DNA of 53,808 nucleotides. Source: Nodosilinea sp. LEGE 07088 (GTDB lineage: Bacteria > Cyanobacteriota > Cyanobacteriia > Phormidesmidales > Phormidesmidaceae). The notes beneath the pieces are model-generated. The model worked only from the letters and a program-made list of their open reading frames with translations. It had not been told where the DNA came from and did no database searches. Position numbers and translations under genes: made by a program. The stretch is taken from positions 1 through 53,808 of the forward strand of contig NZ_JADEWX010000023.1 of the NCBI RefSeq assembly GCF_015207395.1, in the 5' to 3' direction. Shown here one piece after another: positions 26,159 to 35,095 of the stretch; positions within the stretch are counted from its first letter, which is position 1; each line of letters begins with the position of its first letter.

Positions 26159-26504
26159 GCTGCCACCTGGATTTCTAGGGTAGACTGCACAATAGCTTTG
26201 CCATGGGGTTATCTCTGATTTGGCTGGCTATGGTTATCTATTTATTTAAACGACGGTACTGCTCTAAGCCCAATTTGGTTAAACCTTTAACCCAGTGTCT
26301 GTCAGGGAATCATTTATTTTTGGGCGAGAATAATCCTAGAGTCTGGTTGCTTTAGGCCCCAAGTAGATGGAGTCTGCCAATAGATTGCGGACGATTTGTT
26401 ATATATGCCAAGTTATAAAAATCTGAGTTCAAGATAATCCGCTGTGCGCGATGGCTCTAGCAAAGTCTAGCGATGGCAGCAGCCGACCGCAAAGATGACC
26501 TAAA

Positions 26505-26665
26505 ATCACAGTAACTTGAGGTAAATCCCCGCCTTACAGACCTCATCGTGGTCGTATCGGCGGGTGACTTCCTCGGGGGCTGAGTCCCCGACCCTGCCGT
26601 CGTAGCAATGGCTAATCGCGGAACTGAAACGAGCCGCCTAGGCCAGAGTACGAATGCCAACCGAG
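26505..26665 (+). ncRNA. Structured RNA-like element, possibly a stand-alone HEARO/omega-RNA relative
   Basis: Several consecutive hairpins are visible: CCCGCC (26528-26533) with GGCGGG (26559-26564) enclosing GACC/GGTC (26539-26553), then TCGGGG (26573-26578) with CCCCGA (26586-26591), then TAGC/GCTA (26603-26614). The single-stranded joins look RNA-like (CTTACAGACC, GTGACTTCCTCGG, GGAACTGAAAC, CAGAGTACGAATGCC). The pattern recalls IscB-associated HEARO/omega RNAs, which occur as stand-alone copies in cyanobacteria, but that name comes from memory and is unverified. No IscB frame follows; the first downstream ATG stops after nine codons. The minus-strand frame over this region is not protein-like. 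Confidence 0.4.
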
Positions 26666-26991
26666 ACTCTAATAAATGGTGTGCCCCCTGGATTGGCTGT
26701 GCTAGTCACGCTCCATCGCTTGATTATGCTTTAAACGGTCAGTGGGCTCAAGTAAGGAGCAAAATCGGTGACGCTTAGCCGCATCAACTCCTCCTCAGGT
26801 GTACAGATAAAACTGGCTGACTTGTGCTGACCATCCCCCTATTTGAGAGCGCACCTGATCAGCCCGAAGGACAATTAAGCTCTCAATTACTGCCCTTGGG
26901 CAAGACGATACAGGACGCCAGCGCCCAATTGAATTTGCCTGGCCATCAATGACCACCGTGGGCTGCAGTACCCTCGGTGGTAGGCCTAAAA

Positions 26992-27022
26992 AATCTTGCT
27001 AATGAAGGCCATTAGCAAGATT
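26992..27022 (-). terminator. Intrinsic terminator of acsA
   Basis: A perfect 13-bp stem (AATCTTGCTAATG with CATTAGCAAGATT) with a 5-base loop is followed on the minus strand by a T6 run (26988-26993). It lies 27 bp beyond the acsA stop codon. Confidence 0.85.
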
Positions 27023-27048
27023 CAGAACCAGCCGCCCAGAGTTCGTTG

Positions 27049-29016
27049 TTAGCCTTGGCGCAGCTGATCGAGAACGCTTTGGTCTTCCATCGTAGAAGCG
27101 TCACCGACGATCGCTTCACCACTGGCCAAATTACGTAAAAAACGGCGGATGATTTTGCCCGATCGCGTTTTGGGCAGGGCATCGGCAAATTTAATATCGC
27201 CGGGCCGGGCAATGATGCCAATCTCTTTCACCACATGTTGCTTGAGTTCTTGCTTGAGGTCATCGCTGGGGCTGTAATGGTCTTCTAAAATCACAAAGGC
27301 AAAAATGTCTTCACCCTTGATCTCGTCCTTACGACCCACTACAGCAGCCTCGGCTACCGCCGGATGCGACACCAGCGCCGATTCAATTTCCATAGTACCG
27401 AGGCGGTGGCCCGATACGCTAATCACGTCATCGACGCGACCCATGACCCAAAAGTAGCCATCCTCGTCTTTGCGGGCTCCATCCCCGGCAAAATACAGAT
27501 ACTGACCGTCGATCGGAGCAATGTGCTCCCAATAGGTGCGACGGTAGCGATTGTCGTCGCCATAGACCGTGCGCATCATGCTGGGCCAGGGGTGCTTAAT
27601 CACCAGATAACCGCCCTCGTTGGGGGCGACGGGATGGCCATCGAGATCGACCACATCGGCCAAAATGCCTGGGAAGGGCAGGGTGGCGGAGCCAGGCTTG
27701 GTCGGAATCGCCCCCGGCAGCGGCGTAATCATAAAGCCGCCGGTTTCGGTTTGCCACCAGGTATCGACAATCGGGCAGCGCTCATTGCCAATTACCTGGT
27801 GGTACCACATCCAGGCCTCGGGGTTAATCGGCTCGCCCACGGTACCCAGCAACCGCAGCGATGACAGGTCGCGGGCCTTGGGCAAGTCATCGCCCATTTT
27901 GATAAAGGCGCGAATGGCGGTGGGAGCGGTGTAGAAAATGGTAACGCCATACTTTTCAATCACATCCCAAAAGCAGCCGGGGTTAGAGGGGCGCGGCACC
28001 CCTTCGTACATCATCGTGGTGGCCCCATTCGACAGCGGCCCGTAAACGATGTAGCTGTGGCCAGTAATCCAGCCGACATCGGCGGTGCACCAGTAGACAT
28101 CGGTGTCTTTGATATCAAAGGCCCACTTAAAGGTCATGTGGGTATAGAGGTTATAGCCGCCAGTGGTGTGCACCACCCCCTTGGGCTTGCCGGTGGTGCC
28201 GCTGGTGTAGAGAATAAACAGCAGGTCTTCGGCGTCCATTGCTTCGGCAGGGCAGTGGGCCGAAGCGGTAGCCTGAAGCTCGTGCCACCAGTGGTCACGA
28301 CCCTCGACCATCTCAATCTCGGCCTGGGTGCGCTGCACGACCAATACGCTCGACACGCTGGGCACACCGCCCTCCGCCAGCGCCTGATCGACTGCTACCT
28401 TAAGGGGCACCACTTTGTCTTTGCGAAAGCCACCATCGGCGGTGATTACGACCTTGGCCTCAGCGTCGTTGAGGCGATCTTTGAGAGCCTCAGCGCTGAA
28501 GCCGCCAAAGATCACGGTGTGGGCCGCCCCAATGCGGGCACAGGCCAGCATGGCGATCGCCGCCTCCGGTACCATGGGCATATAAATGCCCACGCGATCG
28601 CCCTTTTGCACCCCTAGCCCCTTCAGCACGTTGGCCACCTGGCACACCTCCCGGTGAAGCTGCGCGTAGGTGAGGGTGCGGCTATCGCCCGGTTCGCCCT
28701 CCCAGATCAGGGCCGCTTTATTCCGCCGCCAGGTGGTGAGATGGCGGTCTAGGCAGTTATAGGAAATATTGATTTTGCCCCCCACAAACCACTGGGCAAA
28801 GGGCGGCTGCCAATCGAGCACGGTATCCCACGGTTTAAACCAGTGCAGTTCTTGGCTGGCCAGTTCAGCCCAAAACTTGGCCGGGTCGGCCGCGGCCCGT
28901 TCTGCTAACGCTTGGTAGTCGTCTAGGGTCTTAATCGAGGCGTTTTGAACGAACTCATCGACAGGCGCAAACAGGCGATTTTCGTGGAGAATCGATTCGA
29001 TGGTGGGGGAAGCCAT
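27049..29016 (-). CDS. acsA: Acetyl-CoA synthetase (AMP-forming)
   Basis: A 655-residue enzyme converting acetate, ATP and CoA to acetyl-CoA through acetyl-AMP. The adenylate-forming P-loop-like motif [12 protein letters not shown] is near residues 269-280, the acetate/AMP block WWQTETGG follows, and the C-terminal RSGKIIRR carries the catalytic lysine (Lys621) that is reversibly acetylated in homologues. Full length for the family. I use the ATG at 29016; the frame also opens at a TTG six bases upstream. It is a single gene with its own terminator. The gap 29017-29381 to the cyclase gene holds no gene or clear element. Confidence 0.95.
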   Translation of the reverse strand: MASPTIESILHENRLFAPVDEFVQNASIKTLDDYQALAERAAADPAKFWAELASQELHWFKPWDTVLDWQPPFAQWFVGGKINISYNCLDRHLTTWRRNKAALIWEGEPGDSRTLTYAQLHREVCQVANVLKGLGVQKGDRVGIYMPMVPEAAIAMLACARIGAAHTVIFGGFSAEALKDRLNDAEAKVVITADGGFRKDKVVPLKVAVDQALAEGGVPSVSSVLVVQRTQAEIEMVEGRDHWWHELQATASAHCPAEAMDAEDLLFILYTSGTTGKPKGVVHTTGGYNLYTHMTFKWAFDIKDTDVYWCTADVGWITGHSYIVYGPLSNGATTMMYEGVPRPSNPGCFWDVIEKYGVTIFYTAPTAIRAFIKMGDDLPKARDLSSLRLLGTVGEPINPEAWMWYHQVIGNERCPIVDTWWQTETGGFMITPLPGAIPTKPGSATLPFPGILADVVDLDGHPVAPNEGGYLVIKHPWPSMMRTVYGDDNRYRRTYWEHIAPIDGQYLYFAGDGARKDEDGYFWVMGRVDDVISVSGHRLGTMEIESALVSHPAVAEAAVVGRKDEIKGEDIFAFVILEDHYSPSDDLKQELKQHVVKEIGIIARPGDIKFADALPKTRSGKIIRRFLRNLASGEAIVGDASTMEDQSVLDQLRQG

Positions 29017-29381
29017 AGACAATGCTAAGTCTCGTGAAAATAGAAATCAACGTCCTATCATAGCCGCCGCTAGTCTAGCAACATGCTTTGAAAACCATAC
29101 GTTTTTTGACGGCCATTTGAATATTTTCTGGGGATGTCTTAATTTTCTACAGCGTTATGCCCCTGGGTTAACCGTGCGATCGGTGGCGCGGACAGGGCAC
29201 CGCAGGATAAGGCTAAGACCCATTTAACTACTTAAGACTTCATTGAGCAGCGCCGATTTCATTCCATCAACTGATTTAATCAAAGTCAACCCCACCCTAT
29301 TATCTCGAGCCCAGCGCCAGGGAATAGTCGGCCACTGTTGCGGCATGGTTTGGGTCGTCACTATTGCATTTAGGGGTATCA

Positions 29382-30959
29382 ATGGCCTATTTGGTATCGT
29401 CAATGCAGCGTTTTTGGCGACGATGGCCCGCTATTTTGATGGTAGCTGCGGGCTATGTTTTGGTGGCTAAGCTCAGCTATCACGTGATGGGGATGGAGAC
29501 CTCGGTGCTCCCAATCTGGCCACCAGCGGGCTATAGCCAGGGCATATTGCTGATTACTGGAGCTACCCTGGCTCCTGGTATCACCCTGGGATCGCTGATA
29601 CAAACCCTCACGTCTCCCGACCACACGTGGCATCGAGATAGCCTAGCCGCCTTTAACAACACCCTTCAGCCCTTAGTTGGCCTCTATCTGCTACGGCGCG
29701 TAAAGTTTGCCAACCCCCTCCGGCGCGTTAAAGACGTCGGCGCTTTTATCGGTTTAGGGGCAGTCGTACCCGCCACGCTCAGCGCCACATTAGGCGTTAC
29801 TTACTTTTATCTAGTGGGATTGGTAAGCCGAGATTTTTTCAGTACCGCCTGGTTTAACTGGTGGATTGGCAATGTTACAGGCGTTGTCGTTATTACAGCC
29901 CTGATGGTGACCTGGCGGCAGGGCATCCAGCGCTGCCGCAACTTCTCTTTCCCACCGTTTATTGCCCTGTGGGGGGTAGTTTTAATCAGCCTGAGCTGGT
30001 TTTTATTTTGCGATCCCTGGAACCAGCTACAGCCTCCTTACCCGCTGTATATTGTGTTTCCCATTGTGATCTGGGCGGCCCTACGATTAGGCCCCCAGGG
30101 GGCAACGTTAGGCACGGCTATGGTTACCTTGATTGCGACCTGGGGCATTACCCAGGGGCAGGGGCCCTTTATTATCGCCACGGGTGATTCGGCTCGGGCG
30201 GTGCTGTCGTTGCAGGCGTACATTTGCGTTTTGGCGTTTACGGTGCTCATTTTGGCCAGCGTGGTGGCTGAGCGAGAACAGGCGCAATTAGATCTTCAAG
30301 GAGAAAAAGAAAAATCAGAGCAACTCTTGCTCAACATTTTGCCCCTACCCATTGCCAATCGTCTGAAGCAGGGCCGCAATACCATTGCCGACCATTTTGC
30401 CGAGGTAACGGTGTTGTTTGCCGATATCGTCGAGTTTACCCAGCTCTCTGAAACCCTCAGTCCCCAAGACTTGGTCGCTCTCCTCAACGATGTGTTTTCT
30501 CAGTTTGACCAACTGGCTGAGCGCCATCGCCTAGAGAAAATTAAAACCATTGGGGATGCCTATATGGTGGTGGGGGGGATTCCCTACGCCCGCGATGACC
30601 ATGCCCAAGCGGTGGCCAATATGGCGCTAGATATGCAGGTCGTCGCTCAAGCCTTTGGCGATCGCACCGGCCAGGCCTTTCGATTGCGCATTGGCATCAA
30701 CACCGGCCCAGTGGTAGCTGGAGTAATTGGCACTAAGAAGTTTATCTACGATCTCTGGGGCGACACCGTTAACACAGCTAGTCGCATGGAATCGATGGGC
30801 ATAGCCGACCATATTCAGGTCACCGAAACCACCTACACCTATCTACGCAACACCCATAACCTGGAATTACGTGGAGAGGTGTGGGTAAAAGGCAAAGGGA
30901 ACATGCTTACCTATTTGCTGCGATCTAAACGCTCGGTAACTGCTGCCCAGTCGATCTAG
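29382..30959 (+). CDS. MASE1-type membrane sensor fused to class III adenylate/guanylate cyclase
   Basis: A 525-residue signalling enzyme. Residues about 1-300 are a MASE1-like multi-span membrane sensor (LPIWPPAGYSQGILL, SRDFFSTAWFNWWIGNVTGV). A short coiled linker (EREQAQLDLQGEKEKSEQLL, LPLPIANRLKQG) leads to the class III cyclase domain: metal-binding Asp348 (FADIVEF) and Asp392 (KTIGDAY), base-recognition Lys388 and Asp457 (YDLWGD), and Asn464/Arg468 (VNTASR). The Lys/Asp pair predicts cAMP rather than cGMP. MASE1 is usually fused to GGDEF/EAL or kinase domains, so a cyclase output is less common. ATG at 29382 follows an AGGGG site; ATG at 29403 is an alternative. Confidence 0.85.
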   Translation: MAYLVSSMQRFWRRWPAILMVAAGYVLVAKLSYHVMGMETSVLPIWPPAGYSQGILLITGATLAPGITLGSLIQTLTSPDHTWHRDSLAAFNNTLQPLVGLYLLRRVKFANPLRRVKDVGAFIGLGAVVPATLSATLGVTYFYLVGLVSRDFFSTAWFNWWIGNVTGVVVITALMVTWRQGIQRCRNFSFPPFIALWGVVLISLSWFLFCDPWNQLQPPYPLYIVFPIVIWAALRLGPQGATLGTAMVTLIATWGITQGQGPFIIATGDSARAVLSLQAYICVLAFTVLILASVVAEREQAQLDLQGEKEKSEQLLLNILPLPIANRLKQGRNTIADHFAEVTVLFADIVEFTQLSETLSPQDLVALLNDVFSQFDQLAERHRLEKIKTIGDAYMVVGGIPYARDDHAQAVANMALDMQVVAQAFGDRTGQAFRLRIGINTGPVVAGVIGTKKFIYDLWGDTVNTASRMESMGIADHIQVTETTYTYLRNTHNLELRGEVWVKGKGNMLTYLLRSKRSVTAAQSI

Positions 30960-31096
30960 GTATTGTTGTCTGCGGCCCTGGGGCCACAAGTTCTCCTCAT
31001 CTGCTGGGTATACTAAAGTCTTAATTGAGGTTTTTCGCGCAGGTCCTATTTCATGCGGCCTGCCCATTCAGCAACCTAAGTCATCTTCATGGGTCT

Positions 31097-31510
31097 ATGA
31101 CTACGGCTAAGGCATCGGTACCGGCACAGCAAATCCCTTCACTCCCCAATCAGAACCTTCTGATTGAGACTATTCTGGGAGTTTCTATTTTCGATTTTAG
31201 TAGCCTACCTCGAGAGTATTTCATCACTGCCGATAACGAAAGCACTAGCTGGGTACAGGTCGTGTTTCAGGCCCTCGGGCTAAAGGCACTCCTGATGTCG
31301 TCCCTAGAGTTAGATGGGTTCTCCCACATTTGCATTGAACTCGACCAGCAAACGGCTATCTTAGTGAGGACAAAGGAAACCTATGTAGCCTTGCTGATGG
31401 CTCAGCCCCTAACCTTTGCCACCGCCCAAGAGGCCGATCAATTTAGTCAGTGGGTGAGGCAGTTTGAGCGTCAACTGCTGCGGGAACACAGCCGCTTCAT
31501 TTCAGTTTAA
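31097..31510 (+). CDS. Hypothetical protein, possibly roadblock/LC7-like
   Basis: A 137-residue soluble protein with no signal peptide. The middle (GLKALLMSSLELDGFSHICI, ILVRTKETYVALLM) has the alternating strand pattern of roadblock/LC7 sensory-scaffold domains, and the end is helical (EADQFSQWVRQFERQLL). That fold assignment is inference; I do not recognise the family with certainty. It follows the membrane cyclase gene on the same strand after 137 bp, so it might be a signalling partner. Start at ATG 31097; the longer frame to 31025 is less protein-like. Confidence 0.55.
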   Translation: MTTAKASVPAQQIPSLPNQNLLIETILGVSIFDFSSLPREYFITADNESTSWVQVVFQALGLKALLMSSLELDGFSHICIELDQQTAILVRTKETYVALLMAQPLTFATAQEADQFSQWVRQFERQLLREHSRFISV

Positions 31511-31522
31511 AGCAGGCGGTGC

Positions 31523-31870
31523 CTAGGGCAAGAAGCGATCGAGAGCTGTTTTGAGTTCGGCGATCTCAGCTTCAATATTGCCATCCTCGGCCGCCCGACC
31601 GATACATTCACTCAGGTGCTCATCGAGAATGATGCGGGCCACCCGGTCTAAGGCCCCGCGCACCGCTGCGATCTGCACGAGTACATCGGGGCAGGGGCGA
31701 CTCTCCTGCACCATGGTCTTAATGCCGCGAATATGCCCTTCAACCCGGGCAAGGCGGTTGACAATGCGCCGCAGCGACTCGGGATCGTGCACATGGGGGT
31801 GGGCGCTGCTGTCGGATTTACCAGCAACCTCATGGAGGTGAGAAGGGGGGTGGGAACTAGGGTTATGCAA
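31523..31870 (-). CDS. InrS-type nickel-sensing CsoR/RcnR-family repressor
   Basis: A 115-residue DUF156 metal sensor. The fold (LRRIVNRLARVEGHIRGIKTMV) carries Cys60 (RPCPDVLVQIAAVRGAL), His85 and Cys89 (DEHLSEC), and His28 in a His-rich N-terminal tail. All four sit exactly seven positions beyond the Ni(II) ligands I recall for Synechocystis InrS (His21, Cys53, His78, Cys82), so nickel derepression is the best guess. The start is odd: an in-frame TAA lies three codons before a TTG at 31870, the only start that keeps the His tail; an internal GTG is the alternative. No nickel exporter gene is adjacent. Confidence 0.82.
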   Translation of the reverse strand: MHNPSSHPPSHLHEVAGKSDSSAHPHVHDPESLRRIVNRLARVEGHIRGIKTMVQESRPCPDVLVQIAAVRGALDRVARIILDEHLSECIGRAAEDGNIEAEIAELKTALDRFLP

Positions 31871-31893
31871 TGGAGGTTAACAATGAGTAGAGA

Positions 31894-31926
31894 GATCGAG
31901 CAGGAGGGGGGATCGAGCAGGAGGGG
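31894..31926. repeat. Direct repeat with G-tracts upstream of the inrS-like gene
   Basis: Two tandem copies of GATCGAGCAGGAGGGG (31894-31910 with an extra G, and 31911-31926) lie just upstream of the nickel-sensor start. CsoR/RcnR-family repressors recognise G/C-tracts, so this could be an autoregulatory operator; that link is inference. Confidence 0.4.
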
Positions 31927-32003
31927 ATCGGGGCTGCGGCCTGGAAATCAACGTGACGACTCGGCTGTACCATGCTGGCCCAAGTCACCTAAAACCGAAA
32001 TAA

Positions 32004-32414
32004 CTAGGGGGCTGCCGGAAACCCTGAAAGAGTCGCTAACTCCTCTAGGGATCTCACGCCTGGATACAACTGACCGTCAATTTCCCAGGTGGGGTAGCCC
32101 TGTATTCCCCGCTGCTGACAGAGGTCTGGCTGGGCGTTTTCGCCATCGGCAGCACATTCGACATAGGGCAATAGATCAGCCGCGTCGTTAAAGATGGCCT
32201 TTTGGTCAGCGCAGTGAGGACACCAGTAGGCTCCGTACATTAGACTGCCGGTGCTGGTCAGATGCTCGGCCAGGGAAGTTTCGTAGGCGCTGTCCGATGC
32301 GACCCCGAGGTCTTGGGGGCTGCACCCAAATAGCACCACGGCCCCTAACAGTAGGCTCCCCAGCCCAACTAAAGATTGTGATCGCCGGGACGAAGAATAC
32401 AACAGCTGCACCAT
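32004..32414 (-). CDS. Thioredoxin-fold lipoprotein (VKOR-partner-like)
   Basis: A 136-residue exported protein. A signal segment ends in a lipobox-like LFGC (Cys31). The thioredoxin-like domain has the active site CPHC (Cys65, Cys68) in GAYWCPHCADQK, a cis-proline block GYPTWEIDG and two further cysteines (Cys87, Cys99). The sequence closely resembles the thioredoxin domain fused to cyanobacterial vitamin K epoxide reductase homologues, but here it stands alone and membrane-anchored. It probably acts in oxidative disulfide formation outside the cytoplasm. It lies between tsaD and the nickel sensor on the same strand. Confidence 0.8.
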   Translation of the reverse strand: MVQLLYSSSRRSQSLVGLGSLLLGAVVLFGCSPQDLGVASDSAYETSLAEHLTSTGSLMYGAYWCPHCADQKAIFNDAADLLPYVECAADGENAQPDLCQQRGIQGYPTWEIDGQLYPGVRSLEELATLSGFPAAP

Positions 32415-32486
32415 AGGCCTGGGAGATATCAGTAACTGAGGGCTGTCCAGGATTTGCCCCCGTGAGCAGACCCCCTTAGTGTAGCG

Positions 32487-33545
32487 TCAGGGCCTTGGTA
32501 TGGGCGAGTAGAGATCCATCACTTGGGCCAGGTCGAGCCGCGATCGCGGCCCAAGTTCCGGCCCCGAGCGATGCCCCTGGTTGAGGTGGTCAGCGGCGGC
32601 ACAGCCAATCATGGCAGCGTTATCAGTGCAGAGGCTGAGGGGCGGGAAGATAACCCGCAGATCGTGGTCGGTAGCCGCCTGTTGCAGATGGTGGCGCAGA
32701 CCGCTATTGGCCGCTACCCCACCCCCAACGGCGACCGTAGACAGGCCGTAGTCACGGGCGCAGGCCACCACCCGCCGCGTTAAACTGCGGGCCACTGTCG
32801 CCTGAAAGCTGGCGGCCAGATCGGCCACAGGCAGCGGGTCTATGCCCTCAGCCCTGAGCTTTTCGACCAGCCGCAGCATCGCGGTTTTGAGCCCGCTGAA
32901 GCTGGAGTCGTAGGGATGAAAGCCCCCCGTTGGCAGCGAAATATTACCTTCAGGCAGAGGAAATGCCTTGGGGTCACCCTGCTGCGCTAGCCGATCGATG
33001 ACGGGGCCACCCGGATAGCCTAGCCCCATCAGCCGCGCGACCTTGTCAAAGGCTTCACCAGCGGCATCGTCGCGGGTTTGGCCCAGCGTCTGGTACTGGC
33101 CACAGCCTTTGACATAGATCAAGCTGGTGTGCCCACCCGATACCAGCAGGCAGAGATAGGGCGGCTGGAGGTCAGGGCTGGCCAGGTAGTTGGCGTAGAT
33201 ATGACCCTCCAGGTGGTGCACGCCTAGGAAGGGTTTTTGGCGCACCATGGCCAGGGTCTTGCCCGCTGTTAGCCCAACCATGAGTGCGCCCACCAGCCCT
33301 GGGGTGCAGGTGGCGGCGACCCCATCGATATCGTTCCAGCCGACTCCAGCCTGGGTCAGCGCCGCGCTGATGCTGTCGCCCAGGGTGACCACATGATGCC
33401 GGGAGGCCACTTCGGGCACGATGCCGCCGTAGGGCCGGTGAATCTCGATCTGAGAGGCCACGACGCTGCTGAGCAGGGTGCGATCGCGCACTATCGCCGC
33501 CGCTGTTTCATCACAGCTGGTTTCTAACGCTAAAACTGTCGCCAT
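32487..33545 (-). CDS. tsaD: tRNA N6-adenosine threonylcarbamoyltransferase
   Basis: A 352-residue TsaD (Kae1/Gcp) protein that transfers the threonylcarbamoyl group to A37 of ANN-decoding tRNAs. It has the ASKHA start [14 protein letters not shown], the metal-binding histidines His111 and His115 in [38 protein letters not shown] and VGGGVAANS. Length and motifs are typical. It is divergent from psaF with a 195-bp gap that must hold both promoters. Confidence 0.95.
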   Translation of the reverse strand: MATVLALETSCDETAAAIVRDRTLLSSVVASQIEIHRPYGGIVPEVASRHHVVTLGDSISAALTQAGVGWNDIDGVAATCTPGLVGALMVGLTAGKTLAMVRQKPFLGVHHLEGHIYANYLASPDLQPPYLCLLVSGGHTSLIYVKGCGQYQTLGQTRDDAAGEAFDKVARLMGLGYPGGPVIDRLAQQGDPKAFPLPEGNISLPTGGFHPYDSSFSGLKTAMLRLVEKLRAEGIDPLPVADLAASFQATVARSLTRRVVACARDYGLSTVAVGGGVAANSGLRHHLQQAATDHDLRVIFPPLSLCTDNAAMIGCAAADHLNQGHRSGPELGPRSRLDLAQVMDLYSPIPRP

Positions 33546-33740
33546 CGTGATTACTACCGAAATAGGACTACAGCGGGATACACCGTAATTTGTAGAGATG
33601 TAAACACCCTACCGATCTTAGCTTTACGGGGGTTCGGCGGCGGGGTATTATGACGACCAAGTTGGGTGAATTTTTGTTCAAAAAACTTAACTTTACGTTC
33701 AAATCGCCCTAGTTTCTTAGGTAATTAAAAGGAACGGTTT

Positions 33741-34241
33741 ATGCGACGGTTTTTTGCTGTAGCGCTTGTAGTCTTTCTCTGGTTCGGATTTGCCCCCCCG
33801 GCCTCCGCTAGCTTAGCGGGCGACAATGTATCGGGCCTCACTCCCTGCGGTCAAAATGAAGCCTTCTTGAAGCGGGCGGCAGGTGCCACAACTGAGCAGG
33901 CCAAAGCTCGGTTCGATTTTTACGGCAACTCTAGCTTGCTCTGTGGCAGCGACGGTCTGCCTCACCTCATAGTAGACGGCGACCTGGCCCACGCCGGGGA
34001 ATTTCTGATTCCTAGCTTGTTGTTTCTCTACATCACCGGGTGGATTGGCTGGGTTGGCCGGTCTTACCTGATCGCTGTGCGCGGTGACAAAAGCCCTGAA
34101 GACAAAGAGATCATCATTGACGTGCCCCTGGCGATTAAATGCTCTCTCTCTGGGTTTGCCTGGCCCCTGACTGCGTTTAAAGACATCGCCAGCGGTGCCA
34201 TGTTTGCCAAGGATGACGAGATCACCGTATCGCCTCGCTAG
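33741..34241 (+). CDS. psaF: Photosystem I subunit III
   Basis: A 166-residue PsaF precursor. A lumenal signal peptide ([20 protein letters not shown], cleavage after ASA near residue 23) is followed by the mature protein starting [10 protein letters not shown], the conserved FLKRAAG region, cysteines in LTPCGQN and LLCGSDG, and the membrane segment with [11 protein letters not shown]. PsaF docks plastocyanin or cytochrome c6 and sits at the PSI periphery. It heads a psaF-psaJ-psaL cluster. An AAAAGGAA site precedes the ATG. Confidence 0.96.
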   Translation: MRRFFAVALVVFLWFGFAPPASASLAGDNVSGLTPCGQNEAFLKRAAGATTEQAKARFDFYGNSSLLCGSDGLPHLIVDGDLAHAGEFLIPSLLFLYITGWIGWVGRSYLIAVRGDKSPEDKEIIIDVPLAIKCSLSGFAWPLTAFKDIASGAMFAKDDEITVSPR

Positions 34242-34289
34242 GCAACCTGCTGTACCGATCGAGGACAACCACCCAGGAGACTTTAGACC

Positions 34290-34415
34290 ATGGACAACAA
34301 CTTGCTTCGGTATCTGTCATCTGCGCCAGTGCTCGCCACGGTGTGGATGGTGATTACCGCCGGTATTCTGATTGAATTCAACCGCTTCTTTCCCGATTTA
34401 CTGCTGCATCCCTAG
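34290..34415 (+). CDS. psaJ: Photosystem I subunit IX
   Basis: A 41-residue single-span membrane protein: [20 protein letters not shown] then [18 protein letters not shown], the standard PsaJ sequence. It binds chlorophyll beside PsaF. An AGGAGA site ten bases upstream supports the ATG at 34290. It starts 48 bp after the psaF stop, as in other cyanobacterial psaFJ operons, and is followed by a strong terminator. Confidence 0.95.
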   Translation: MDNNLLRYLSSAPVLATVWMVITAGILIEFNRFFPDLLLHP

Positions 34416-34454
34416 GGAAACTCCTCGAAGAGGCCGCTTTTCGAGGTAACTATG

Positions 34455-34499
34455 AAGATGGTTTTTGAGATCTTAGCTGCTCCTAAAACCATCTTTTTT
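34455..34499 (+). terminator. Intrinsic terminator after psaFJ
   Basis: An 11-bp stem AAGATGGTTTT/AAAACCATCTT (34455-34465 and 34485-34495) is followed by further T residues. It lies between psaJ and psaL, so psaL is either read through at reduced level or uses its own promoter. Confidence 0.8.
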
Positions 34500-34536
34500 A
34501 CTTGCTGTGTTTTGTTTGAGTTGGAGACCTTCCCCT

Positions 34537-35019
34537 ATGACAGATCTCATTAAGCCCGCCGGGGATCCACAAATCGGTAATCTAGAGACACCGATCAATT
34601 CCTCTGGGTTTTCTAAAGCCTTTATCGGTAACTTGCCGGCCTATCGCGTTGGGCTATCTCCCCAGCGTCGCGGCCTAGAAATTGGCATGGCCCATGGGTA
34701 CCTGCTCTATGGCCCGTTCGCGCTCCTTGGCCCGCTGCGCGATTCTGATATTCCTGGGTTGGCGGGGCTGTTGAGCGCAGCCGCTTTGGTGGTCATTTTG
34801 ACCGCCTGCCTCTCGATCTACTCGGGGGCTGGCGTTAATACTGCCGTCACTAAGACCACGACCCCCTTCACCCCGCCCGCTAGCCTTGAGACCGATGAGG
34901 GCTGGAGTGAGTTTGCCGGTGGCTTCTTGATCGGTGGTATCGGCGGGGTTACCTTTGCCTACTTGCTGGCCGCTAACATGCCGATGCTGACTACGCTGGT
35001 TAGCGGTGGCCACAGCTAA
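34537..35019 (+). CDS. psaL: Photosystem I subunit XI
   Basis: A 160-residue PsaL. Its N-terminal stromal part includes GDPQIGNLETPINSS and LPAYRVGLSPQRRGLEIGMA, followed by membrane helices (YGPFALLGPLRD, LLSAAALVVILTACLSIYSG, GGFLIGGIGGVTFAYLLA). PsaL governs PSI oligomerisation. The ATG at 34537 (MTDLIKP) has a GGAGA site; the longer frame to 34507 is not homologous. Its place right after psaFJ is the arrangement reported for cyanobacteria that form tetrameric PSI. A hairpin terminator follows. Confidence 0.95.
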   Translation: MTDLIKPAGDPQIGNLETPINSSGFSKAFIGNLPAYRVGLSPQRRGLEIGMAHGYLLYGPFALLGPLRDSDIPGLAGLLSAAALVVILTACLSIYSGAGVNTAVTKTTTPFTPPASLETDEGWSEFAGGFLIGGIGGVTFAYLLAANMPMLTTLVSGGHS

Positions 35020-35049
35020 GCTGAGTCAGCCCATTTCGTCAGTTAATAC

Positions 35050-35081
35050 AGGGACGGTGAATCGCAAGCTTCATCGTCCCT
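35050..35081 (+). terminator. Hairpin after psaL
   Basis: AGGGACG (35050-35056) pairs with CGTCCCT (35075-35081); the stem can extend inward by four pairs including a G-U. It is followed by TATTGTT. It lies between psaL and the convergent PLP-enzyme gene. Confidence 0.65.
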
Positions 35082-35095
35082 TATTGTTCGTCTAC

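Noticed and set aside
26457-26660. 67-codon minus-strand frame over the RNA-like element
   Set aside because: Low-complexity Arg/Ser/Ala composition; the DNA is better explained by hairpins.
33589-33605. Possible HLR1 (RpaB-binding) site in the tsaD-psaF gap
   Set aside because: The two TTACA-like halves lack the required 2-base spacer and the second is CTACA; too weak to call.
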